Source: Dysgonomonas sp. 521
GTDB lineage: Bacteria; Bacteroidota; Bacteroidia; Bacteroidales; Dysgonomonadaceae
Direction of reading: 5' to 3'
DNA length: 64,000 bases
NCBI RefSeq assembly: GCF_010501055.1
Contig: NZ_QVMO01000008.1
Coordinates: 99,513-163,512, forward strand
The stretch's first letter is position 1, and every line of letters starts with the position of its first letter. Under the pieces are notes generated by a model. That model saw only the letters and a program-made list of their open reading frames with translations. It had not been told where the DNA came from and ran no database searches. The translations under genes and the position numbers were made by a program. Shown here piece after piece: positions 16,533-24,641 of this stretch.

Positions 16533-17141
16533 ATGAAATATGCACTTTACATATTTGTTATACTTTTAATGTTTGCTGGCTGCAAGAAACAGGCGGCGGA
16601 GAAGATATCCGTTGCCGGAGATTCAGCGCAGTTTCCTGTCCCTGTTTCTGAGCCTGTAATTGATAAAGACAGCCTTATTATTGAAGATTTTAAAGCATTC
16701 TTTGAGGAAGAATGCAAGAAATGGCCGGTAAACTTTCATATCGATACGTTAGCACAAAAACAAACCTGGTGCGACAACCTGGGCCTGTCTAAACATACAG
16801 GATTGAAGAATACCAGATGTCTTTTGTTTGTTGACAAAACCATTAACTACAGAAGTGTTTCCATCGAAGCATTCAGGCTCTCAGATATCCCGGAGGCGCA
16901 GGCCGTTGTTGACGAACACTGTAAAGCATATAATGATGCCTTCAGAAAAGGCGAAAGTGTAGATTTTATTATGGAAAATGTATATGCAAAGATACCTTAT
17001 AGGGCTATCCGTATCCATTCCACCATTTTTGAGATTACAGCAACCAATACCGTTGGGCATATTATGTACAATACAGTAGATGCTTTAATCGAAAAATACA
17101 ACGTTAGCAATAATGATATTATCCCGTGCGAGAGGGAATAA
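16533..17141 (+). CDS. Putative lipoprotein of unknown function in the his operon
   Basis: A 202-residue protein whose signal peptide ends in the lipobox MFAGC (Cys about residue 17) followed by KKQ, so it is probably an outer-membrane or periplasm-facing lipoprotein. I recognise no domain. The body has three further Cys (residues about 53, 73 and 86), two of them in QTWCDNLG and NTRCLLFVD. It lies 10 bp after hisC and is followed at 13 bp by another exported protein, so it is cotranscribed with histidine genes without an obvious biosynthetic role. Confidence 0.7.
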   Translation: MKYALYIFVILLMFAGCKKQAAEKISVAGDSAQFPVPVSEPVIDKDSLIIEDFKAFFEEECKKWPVNFHIDTLAQKQTWCDNLGLSKHTGLKNTRCLLFVDKTINYRSVSIEAFRLSDIPEAQAVVDEHCKAYNDAFRKGESVDFIMENVYAKIPYRAIRIHSTIFEITATNTVGHIMYNTVDALIEKYNVSNNDIIPCERE

Positions 17142-17154
17142 ACAAAAGTAGCCT

Positions 17155-17844
17155 ATGAATAAATCTATTTTAAATATTATCTTTATATTTGCCTTGTTCT
17201 CTATCAATTATAACATGGTAAATGCACAGCCTCTCGAACTAGCATGGCAGGAAGCAGAATCAAAGGATTATATTGATAAAAAACTGGCGAATAAGTTAAA
17301 GCCTGTTCTAAAAAGCTGGCTTGATTTTTATAATCTGGATATTCATAAATTCCGGTTAGGGCAGCAAGGTGAAACATCCTCTACTCTTGAAGACCTGGCA
17401 ATATCTGTGGATACCGCCTCTATTTATCATAGACCGTTTAATAAAGAGTCAGACGATATTTATGAGCCGGTGCTTTATGACTATTCTCCCAATAAGCGTT
17501 TTTATCTGAATGTGCGTGAGACAGCATTGGTTTATCGGGATGAAGACAATAAATGGCGTTACGAAGGAGGTGACGACTGCATGGAAGTTTATCTGACTGA
17601 CAGGAAGAAAGAGAATAGCGCGATTATTCTGTGGCTTGGCTCGTCAGCATTTGCCGAAGCGGCTTTCTGGCTCAATAACGATACTTTTATTATTGTCGGA
17701 TATACAGATTATGAAGAAGCGAAACGTTTTTTGTACCTTAGGGGTAAGATAAATGCCAATTATTATACAGATATGAATGAAATACCTCCGGGCTCTGAAT
17801 ATTTTATACATGATTTAAAATCCAGAGGTGTAATTTGTAATTAA
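17155..17844 (+). CDS. Exported protein of unknown function, paralogue of the next gene
   Basis: A 229-residue protein with a type I signal peptide (about residues 1-25, ending VNAQ). No recognised domain. It aligns with the protein at 17847: both contain a KLKP...W-x-x-(F/Y)YNL segment, then YDYSP(N/D)K-x-x-YLNV, a (V/L)YR/K-x-D-(D/E)-x-K-(W/Y) segment, a GxDD block and an (A/G)AAFWL/V-(N/D)N motif. The pair is therefore a tandem duplication. One copy uses signal peptidase I and the other a lipobox, so they may be placed differently in the envelope. Confidence 0.7.
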   Translation: MNKSILNIIFIFALFSINYNMVNAQPLELAWQEAESKDYIDKKLANKLKPVLKSWLDFYNLDIHKFRLGQQGETSSTLEDLAISVDTASIYHRPFNKESDDIYEPVLYDYSPNKRFYLNVRETALVYRDEDNKWRYEGGDDCMEVYLTDRKKENSAIILWLGSSAFAEAAFWLNNDTFIIVGYTDYEEAKRFLYLRGKINANYYTDMNEIPPGSEYFIHDLKSRGVICN

Positions 17845-17846
17845 AG

Positions 17847-18554
17847 ATGAAATATATTTTTGCAATATGCGTTTTTGCCTGTATAACTTTCAGTTGTAAA
17901 AAGCAGGCCACTACAGAGTCCGATAATACTTCGGATACGAAAATTACTACAGAAACAGTTGATTCGTTGACCGTTCAAAGTATTGATGAAAATTTAGCCA
18001 CAAAACTTAAACCTGAGATAGATGGCTGGCTTACATACTATAATCTGAACATTTCTGATTTTCAGAAAAGTGCAGAAGTTGCTATGGATATAGAGAATTT
18101 GAAGGCGGATACCACATACGCATACTATAATTACATCGAATTTACTAAAGAGCGCGATGTATACACTCCTCAGTTCTATGATTATTCTCCCGATAAGAGT
18201 TTGTATCTGAATGTTCTGGAGGCAACCTTTGTCTACAAGGCTGATGATGGAAAATACCATTACGACGGTTCGGACGATAGCCAGGGAATTACCCTGTTCA
18301 ACCGTAAAGACAAGAGTGCAGTTCTGGTTACATACCGTGGATATTCAGACAGTGCAGATGCCGCTTTCTGGGTAGATAATGGTATGTTTGTCATAGCAGG
18401 ATATGCGGTTCCCGGTGATATTGGGGAATATACACTCGAAGTATTTGACTTAAAGCAAAATACGAAAACCCGGTATATCCTTCCTAAAGAAGAAAAATCT
18501 GAAAAATCTTATCTGATGTGGGATATGGAAAAACGTGGTGTAATTATTGATTAA
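17847..18554 (+). CDS. Putative lipoprotein of unknown function, paralogue of the preceding gene
   Basis: A 235-residue lipoprotein: signal sequence with lipobox ITFSC (Cys about residue 17), then KKQ and an acidic, Thr/Ser-rich linker. The mature part matches the preceding protein in order and motif (YDYSPDKSLYLNV, DGSDDSQG, ADAAFWVDNGMFVIAGY). It starts 2 bp after the preceding stop. Function unknown. The shared motifs resemble short beta-rich repeats, but no family name is justified from the sequence alone. Confidence 0.7.
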   Translation: MKYIFAICVFACITFSCKKQATTESDNTSDTKITTETVDSLTVQSIDENLATKLKPEIDGWLTYYNLNISDFQKSAEVAMDIENLKADTTYAYYNYIEFTKERDVYTPQFYDYSPDKSLYLNVLEATFVYKADDGKYHYDGSDDSQGITLFNRKDKSAVLVTYRGYSDSADAAFWVDNGMFVIAGYAVPGDIGEYTLEVFDLKQNTKTRYILPKEEKSEKSYLMWDMEKRGVIID

Positions 18555-18605
18555 AGAGAATGGGATTCGTCTTTTGAGTCTTTCTAGCTATATATTAATC
18601 CATAA

Positions 18606-19721
18606 ATGAAAAAAAGAGCATTATTTATCGACCGCGATGGTACATTGGTTCTGGAACCACCTGTAGACTACCAGCTGGATAGTCTCGAAAAACTGGAGTT
18701 TTACCCTAAGGTGATCCGCAACCTGTATTTTATCCGCAAGAACCTTGATTTTGAGTTTGTGATGGTAACCAATCAGGATGGTTTGGGTACATCATCTTTT
18801 CCCGAAGATACCTTCTGGCCGGCTCAAAACAAGATATTGAAGACACTGGAAGGAGAGGGTATTGTCTTTGATGATATTTTAATTGACAAAAGCTTTCCCG
18901 AGGATAACGCCCCAACAAGAAAACCCCGTACGGGCATGCTGGGGAAATACCTCACAGAGGATTACGACCTCGCGCATTCCTATGTTATCGGCGACCGCCT
19001 GACGGATGTGGAGCTGGCTAAAAACCTCGGATGTAAAGCTGTCTTTATGCAGGATAGTATAAATCTGCCTGACGAACTGAAAAATACTTGCGCCTTGCAA
19101 ACTACCGACTGGGATGTAATTACTGAATTTCTTTTTGCAGGCGAACGTAAGGCAGAAGTAAAACGCACGACAAAAGAAACGGATATTTATATAGCCCTGA
19201 ACCTTGACGGGAAAGGCGATTGCAATATTTCTACAGGACTGGGCTTTTTCGATCACATGCTGGAGCAGATAGGCAAGCACTCCGGTATGGATCTTACTAT
19301 ACAGGTGAAAGGTGATCTGAATGTTGATGAACACCACACGATAGAAGATACGGCTATAGCCCTCGGTGAAGCTATATATAAGGCTTTGGGCGATAAAAGA
19401 GGTATCGAGCGGTACGGCTACAGCCTGCCTATGGACGATTGCCTGTGTTCGGTTGCCCTCGATTTTGGTGGCCGCCCGTGGCTGGTATGGGATGCCGACT
19501 TTCATCGCGAGAGGGTAGGGGATATGCCTACCGAAATGTTTCTGCACTTCTTCAAGTCATTGAGCGATTCAGCCAGGATGAACCTCAATATAAAGGCGGA
19601 AGGCGCAAACGAACATCACAAGATAGAAGGCATTTTCAAGGCTTTGGCACGGGCTCTGAAAATGGCTAAAAAACGTGATATATTCAATTACGAACTACCA
19701 TCGACTAAGGGGGTCATCTGA
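18606..19721 (+). CDS. hisB: Bifunctional histidinol-phosphatase / imidazoleglycerol-phosphate dehydratase HisB
   Basis: A fused enzyme for two steps of histidine synthesis. The N-terminal HAD phosphatase (about residues 1-165) has the nucleophile motif DRDGT at 9-13, the second motif TNQDG near 56 and the distal [10 protein letters not shown] near 125. The C-terminal IGPD domain (about 178-371) starts [16 protein letters not shown] and shows the metal-binding [16 protein letters not shown] and [16 protein letters not shown]. 371 residues fits the fused form. It is the last his gene here; hisH, hisA, hisF and hisI are not in this window. Confidence 0.96.
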   Translation: MKKRALFIDRDGTLVLEPPVDYQLDSLEKLEFYPKVIRNLYFIRKNLDFEFVMVTNQDGLGTSSFPEDTFWPAQNKILKTLEGEGIVFDDILIDKSFPEDNAPTRKPRTGMLGKYLTEDYDLAHSYVIGDRLTDVELAKNLGCKAVFMQDSINLPDELKNTCALQTTDWDVITEFLFAGERKAEVKRTTKETDIYIALNLDGKGDCNISTGLGFFDHMLEQIGKHSGMDLTIQVKGDLNVDEHHTIEDTAIALGEAIYKALGDKRGIERYGYSLPMDDCLCSVALDFGGRPWLVWDADFHRERVGDMPTEMFLHFFKSLSDSARMNLNIKAEGANEHHKIEGIFKALARALKMAKKRDIFNYELPSTKGVI

Positions 19722-19830
19722 AAAGGCTCTTGGTTGATTGCTTCTGGCTGAGGCAATAAATAGACACATATATCTGTTTTTATAGAAACATTAACGTCTC
19801 CATTTTCATTTTTTGTGTAAGTTTGCACCG

Positions 19831-21951
19831 ATGAAAAAAATTATAGTCTTTCTATTCTCGATTTTTGCAATTTCTCTTGTCGTTAATGCACAGGACAAGG
19901 CTATTCCTACATCCGATGTAGCCGGTACAAGAATAGATTCTTTACCTCCGGGTATTACAAATTTGCCTTCCAGTGGCAGGAAGATAGATACGGTTAAGGT
20001 TGAGGTTCCTAATATTTATGTGTGGAAGATCACACCACGCTTGGGAGAACGCGTCTTTATCCCACGCGATTCAGCAGTAATTGACTTTCATCAAAGTATG
20101 CTGGTTGACGGAAAAGATGTGGCAGTAGGCTATCTGGGTAACATCGGTTCGCCGCTTCAATCCAAAATATTCTTCAATCGTCCCGAAACCTCACGCTTTA
20201 TATTCCTCGACCCTGTACGTGTGTGGAGGAAAAACCCCGAAGACCAGATTTTCTATAATACCAAAGTTCCTTATTCTGAAATCAAGTACCAGAGCGGTGG
20301 CGGAGGACAAAGCGCGGAAAACCGCTTTCAGGCTGAAATTACCATGAATATGGGGAAGAAACTGAATGTCGGCTTCAATTTTGACTATATTTATTCCCGT
20401 GGATTTTATAATTCGTTAGCTAATAAGGGAGTGACCTACGACTTTTATGCAAGCTATATCGGAGACAAGTATAAGATGCACGCGCTATTCCATAATAACA
20501 ATTTCACTATAATCGAAAATGGCGGTATAGCCAACCCCCTGTATATAACCAACCCCGATGACCCGAGTATCGAAGAGGCAGACTTTAAAGGAAACTCTCT
20601 GGATATTCCTGTCAGGATGACGGATACATGGAACAGGATGAGGGGACGGCACCTGTATGTAACCAACCGCTACGACTTAGGCAATGATATGGAAGAATAT
20701 GCTGTCAACGACAGTGTTATGGGAATGCGTAAGAAGAAAGACTACATCCCCCTGGCCAGTGCCATTCTCACCACCCATTATACCGATCAGCGCCGCAGGT
20801 TTAACTCTACATACGCCGGAATGGATGATTTATATACTGCTCAACTGTGGGATAATTCAGCTTCGGGCTGGAAAGAATATGCAGGCGAAGAGCAGAAGAT
20901 TTTCAAATATGATGGCGATGTGGATGACTATATGTCTTACTATTCGTTCAAGAATACATTGGCGTTGGCTATGAACGAAGGCTTCCGCAAATGGACTAAA
21001 TTCGGCCTGACTGCATTCATCGAATATGATATGCGAAAATATTCCATGCCGAATTTTATAGCTAATGATGCGGGGCAAGCTATAGGTATGCAGGGTTCAT
21101 TTTCACATTATAGCCAGAATGCTTTATTCGTTGGTGGTGTATTATCTAAAGAAAAAGGTAAATTTCTCCGTTACAAGGCTACAGCAGAAAAAGACCTGAT
21201 TAACAGCGATTACCGGCTTGAGGGAGAGATTACGACAAAGCTAAACTTTAAGAATAAAGACTTTTCGGTAAAAGCGAATGCGTATATAAAGAATATAAGC
21301 CCAAGCTTCTTTCAGGATAACTTCTCGTCTAAATACTGGAACTGGAAAGATATGGGATTAAAAGATACCCGGAAGGTTTATATCGGAGGGGAGATTGTCT
21401 TTCCCGAACTGTCTTTCTCCAAGACAAGAATAAGCGGAGGTGTGGAAACTATTTCAGGTCAGATATACTACGATAAGAATGGACTGGTAGCCCAAAGGGG
21501 AGGAGATGTACAGGTTATCTCCCTTCGCCTCGATCAGAATTTTCAGGCAGGAATCTTTCATTGGGACAACCGGGCCGTATATCAGTACAGTAACGATGAG
21601 GAAGCCATCCCCCTGCCTACACTCAGTGTGTATTCCAATATTTATATCACAACAAAGCTGGCCAGAGTGCTGACATTGCAGCTGGGTGCTGACGCACATT
21701 TCCATACCAAGTATTATATGCCGGGCTACGAACCCCTTACAATGCAGTTCTATAATCAGCGGGATACCAAATTGGGTAATTTCCCCGTAACAACGGCTTA
21801 TCTGAACCTGCATCTCAAATACACACGTTTCTTTATAATGATGTACAACCTGACTAACGGGATGGGAAATGGCGAATCTTTCTCCCTCTACCGTTATCCG
21901 GTAAATCCACGGATTATGAAACTGGGTATTTCATGGCGTTTCAACAATTAA
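19831..21951 (+). CDS. Putative outer-membrane porin
   Basis: A 706-residue protein with a signal peptide (MKKIIVFLFSIFAISLVVNAQ), a short Pro/Ser-rich leader, and a long body with alternating hydrophobic/polar strands and many aromatic residues, ending in WRFNN. The terminal aromatic strand and overall pattern fit an outer-membrane beta-barrel of the Bacteroidota putative porin group. The substrate is unknown. I start at ATG 19831, where the signal peptide begins; an in-frame ATG at 19813 adds MCKFAP and overlaps a TAAGTTTG box (19818-19825). It is the first gene after hisB, with a 109-bp gap. Confidence 0.75.
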   Translation: MKKIIVFLFSIFAISLVVNAQDKAIPTSDVAGTRIDSLPPGITNLPSSGRKIDTVKVEVPNIYVWKITPRLGERVFIPRDSAVIDFHQSMLVDGKDVAVGYLGNIGSPLQSKIFFNRPETSRFIFLDPVRVWRKNPEDQIFYNTKVPYSEIKYQSGGGGQSAENRFQAEITMNMGKKLNVGFNFDYIYSRGFYNSLANKGVTYDFYASYIGDKYKMHALFHNNNFTIIENGGIANPLYITNPDDPSIEEADFKGNSLDIPVRMTDTWNRMRGRHLYVTNRYDLGNDMEEYAVNDSVMGMRKKKDYIPLASAILTTHYTDQRRRFNSTYAGMDDLYTAQLWDNSASGWKEYAGEEQKIFKYDGDVDDYMSYYSFKNTLALAMNEGFRKWTKFGLTAFIEYDMRKYSMPNFIANDAGQAIGMQGSFSHYSQNALFVGGVLSKEKGKFLRYKATAEKDLINSDYRLEGEITTKLNFKNKDFSVKANAYIKNISPSFFQDNFSSKYWNWKDMGLKDTRKVYIGGEIVFPELSFSKTRISGGVETISGQIYYDKNGLVAQRGGDVQVISLRLDQNFQAGIFHWDNRAVYQYSNDEEAIPLPTLSVYSNIYITTKLARVLTLQLGADAHFHTKYYMPGYEPLTMQFYNQRDTKLGNFPVTTAYLNLHLKYTRFFIMMYNLTNGMGNGESFSLYRYPVNPRIMKLGISWRFNN

Positions 21952-22031
21952 AAATTGCGGAGCAATTAGCAAAAATATATTATCAATTGAGATTTTAAAG
22001 ATTATAATTCATAACCTATAACTCAATAGCA

Positions 22032-22844
22032 ATGAAAAATAAGGCTTTCTTATCTGTACCTATTATTGTCATCATATTGGTTCTTATCTGGATCTTTATG
22101 CGTGAGAATAAGGTAGATAAGCAGACAAGGGACTACCCCCGGATAGAAGGTCAGGGAGTACTGAATATTGTGACAGACTATAACTCTGTAGGTTATTTTG
22201 TGTCAGGAGATACGATTGCCGGGTTCAACCACGATCTCATTCAATTGTTGAAGACATATATACCCGTAGAAGTTGATATTCAGCTTGAGTCTAGTTTAGA
22301 TAAAAGCATGGATGGGCTGAAATCCGGCAAATATGATATTGTAGCACGTAGTATACCGGTAACGTCCGAATTGAGGGATTCGGTTAATTTCACCGAACCC
22401 GTGGCACAGAACAGGCAGGTGCTGATACAGCGTAAAAAAGCGTTTAATGATGATGTAGAGCCTATCAGGAGCCATCTCGCTCTGGCAAAAAAAACACTGT
22501 ATGTCCCGGCCAAGTCTCCCGTTATTATGAGAATACAGAATCTGGCGCACGAAATAGGGGACACTATTTATATAAAAGAAGACCCTACCTATGGAGCCGA
22601 ACAGCTGGCTATGATGGTGGCTGCGAAGGATATCGATTTTGCAGTCTGTGACGAAAAAGCGGCGGCGAATGTAGCTAAAACCTTACCCGAAATAGATTAT
22701 TCCACCTTTATAGGTTTTACCCATTTAGAAGCATGGGCGGTCAGGCGCGATGCTCCGGTACTGCTCGATTCGTTGAATGTATGGATCAAGCGGATGAAAG
22801 AAACGCAGGTGTATGACAAAATATACAGAAAATACTATAAGTAA
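22032..22844 (+). CDS. Membrane-anchored solute-binding protein (SBP_bac_3 type)
   Basis: A 270-residue protein with an uncleaved N-terminal helix (about residues 5-22, LSVPIIVIILVLIWIF) followed by a periplasmic-binding-protein fold. The segment GVLNIVTDYNSVGYFV, the GFNHDLIQLL motif and GLKSGKYDIVARSIPVTSELRDSVNFTEP follow the family-3 solute-binding pattern. It resembles the sensor half of MltF but lacks the lytic transglycosylase domain. No transporter subunits are nearby, so it may sense an amino acid or a peptidoglycan fragment; this is inference. Confidence 0.8.
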   Translation: MKNKAFLSVPIIVIILVLIWIFMRENKVDKQTRDYPRIEGQGVLNIVTDYNSVGYFVSGDTIAGFNHDLIQLLKTYIPVEVDIQLESSLDKSMDGLKSGKYDIVARSIPVTSELRDSVNFTEPVAQNRQVLIQRKKAFNDDVEPIRSHLALAKKTLYVPAKSPVIMRIQNLAHEIGDTIYIKEDPTYGAEQLAMMVAAKDIDFAVCDEKAAANVAKTLPEIDYSTFIGFTHLEAWAVRRDAPVLLDSLNVWIKRMKETQVYDKIYRKYYK

Positions 22845-23096
22845 TGATATTTTGGCAAAGATATGAACCCTTTAGAATAATAGTGATTATTAATTCTGAT
22901 TTTACATGAAATATCACATTTTTAGTGATATAATATTTTTTTCTTTGCTTTTTTATGGATTGTTTGAAGAAAAATGATTAAAATTGCTATCTGGACTTTG
23001 CAATGACATAAAAAAAAGTTATCTTCGTCTGATTTTAATAAGCGTTTCTAAGTAGCGGGGCGGGGGCTGGATTTTTTATTTAAGTTATGCAGGTTA
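22845..23096. other. Intergenic region, no feature recognised
   Basis: About 250 bp of AT-rich sequence ending in a short G-rich run (GCGGGGCGGGGGCTGG at about 23056-23071), just before the 77-bp repeats. I see no ORF, terminator or RNA that I can support. Confidence 0.5.
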
Positions 23097-23353
23097 CGGG
23101 AAACGACTAATGAAGTTGAACGTTTTGAGTAGCGAGAGCAGAATGGAAACTTGTTTCATCTTACGCCGAGTCACGGGAAACGACTAATGAAGTTGAACGT
23201 TTTGAGTAGTGAGAGCAGAATGGAAACTTGTTTCATATTATGCTGAGTCACGAGAAACGACTAATGAAGTTGAACGTTTTGAGTAGCGAGAGCAGAATGG
23301 AAACTTGTTTCATCTTATGCCGAGTCACGAGAAACGACTAATGAAGTTGAATA
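23097..23353 (+). repeat. 77-bp tandem repeat, three units plus a partial fourth
   Basis: Units start at 23097, 23174, 23251 and 23328 (the last breaks off about 25 bp in). Each contains GACTAATGAAGTTGAACG, and the ATGs (23110, 23187, 23264, 23341) open short ORFs of about 25 codons reading MKLNVLSSESRMETCF. Because the period is 25 codons plus a stop minus one base, the TAA of one ORF overlaps the ATG of the next as TAATG. Unit 2 has a premature TGA (CTGAG in place of CCGAG). The array ends within a few bases of the ATPase gene start. Confidence 0.9.
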
Positions 23354-23357
23354 TTGA

Positions 23358-24551
23358 GTGGAATCATTTTTTCGGACACATAGATATCTGGTTGAGCATC
23401 TTTTTGACGGTGCAATACCCAGGCTGTTGATGAAACAGGTCGACTGGTCGCGTCGATTAATTGGAATAAAGGGGACAAGAGGAGTAGGGAAGACTACCTT
23501 TTTGTTACAATACGCAAAAGAGTTCTTTGAGCTGGACAGGCGGGATTGTCTTTATATCAACATGAACCAGTTTTATTTTACAGTAAGGACAATAACATCT
23601 TTTGCGAAAGAATTTGTAGACCGTGGAGGTAAAACGTTGTTGCTTGATCAGGTTTATAAATATCCGGATTGGTCGAAAGAATTAAAGGAATGTTACGAAC
23701 GTTTTCCACAATTGAAGATTGTTTTTACCGGTTCCACGGTGATGAAACTCGGCGAAAATGAAGAAATTTCTTCAATTGTAGATGTTTACAATCTGAGAGG
23801 ATTTTCATACAGGGAGTTTTTGAATATCCAGCACGGAAAGGACTTTGAGGCATACACGCTGGAGGATGTTGTAAACAACCACCAGGAAATAGCCGAAGAG
23901 GTATTCTCTAAAATCAATCCTTTAGACCATCTGTGGGGATATATGCATCACGGATATTATCCGTTTTTTCTCGAAAAAAGGAATTTTTCGGAAAATTTAC
24001 TTAAAACGGTAAACATGATGTTAGAGGTAGATGTTTTATCTATCAAGCAAATCGAGATGTCATATCTGCCAAAACTGAGGAAATTATTATATTTATTGTC
24101 TTTATCTACCCCGGGTAAACCAAATATCAGCCAGTTGAGCATCGATTGCGAAATATCGAGAGCGACCGTTACCAATTACCTGGAATATTTGAGGAGTGCC
24201 AGATTGATAAATATGTTGTACCAGGAAGGGGAAGAGTTTCCTAAAAAACCTGACATGGTTTACATGCACAATACCAATTTGATTTTTCCTCTGAAGCTAT
24301 CGGATGTGAGAGATCAGGAATTACGAGAAACCTTCTTTTACAATCAGGTACATCATAGCGACTGCAAGTTGAATAAGGGCGCTAAAGGCAGTGTCTTTAT
24401 AGTTGAGAACGGAGAAGGAAATTATACATTTAAGATAGAAGGACAGAAGACCAGAGGAAAGCATAAGCCTGACATATTTTATGTCGTTGCCAATCTGGAA
24501 AAAGGCGATAAGAATGTTATCCCTTTATGGCTATTTGGTTTTCTGTATTGA
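23358..24551 (+). CDS. AAA_14-type ATPase with C-terminal DUF4143-like region
   Basis: A 397-residue P-loop ATPase. The Walker A motif is GTRGVGKTT (about residues 38-46). The position usually read as L-L-D-E-V in this family is TLLLDQVYKYPDWS here (about 93-106), so the Walker B glutamate is replaced by Gln. Sensor-like IVFTGSTV follows at about 125, then a winged-helix-like segment ISQLSIDCEISRATVTNYLEYLRSARLI (about 255-283) and a DUF4143-like end. The start is a GTG at 23358 directly after the 77-bp repeats. The role of the family is unclear; it is unconnected to nifJ downstream. Confidence 0.8.
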   Translation: MESFFRTHRYLVEHLFDGAIPRLLMKQVDWSRRLIGIKGTRGVGKTTFLLQYAKEFFELDRRDCLYINMNQFYFTVRTITSFAKEFVDRGGKTLLLDQVYKYPDWSKELKECYERFPQLKIVFTGSTVMKLGENEEISSIVDVYNLRGFSYREFLNIQHGKDFEAYTLEDVVNNHQEIAEEVFSKINPLDHLWGYMHHGYYPFFLEKRNFSENLLKTVNMMLEVDVLSIKQIEMSYLPKLRKLLYLLSLSTPGKPNISQLSIDCEISRATVTNYLEYLRSARLINMLYQEGEEFPKKPDMVYMHNTNLIFPLKLSDVRDQELRETFFYNQVHHSDCKLNKGAKGSVFIVENGEGNYTFKIEGQKTRGKHKPDIFYVVANLEKGDKNVIPLWLFGFLY

Positions 24552-24641
24552 TAATATAAATGAGCAATAGTGACACGGCTATTGGCTCAGCCAAATCAAA
24601 CAATGTAAACTAAAAAAAGATAATCAACTATTACAAAAAGT

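Noticed and set aside
19722-19830. Search for hisH, hisA, hisF and hisI after hisB
   Set aside because: The next gene is a porin; the remaining his genes are simply outside this window, a common split in Bacteroidales.
23097-23353. 77-bp repeats considered as a CRISPR array
   Set aside because: Units are contiguous and nearly identical over their whole length, with no unique spacers and no cas genes nearby.
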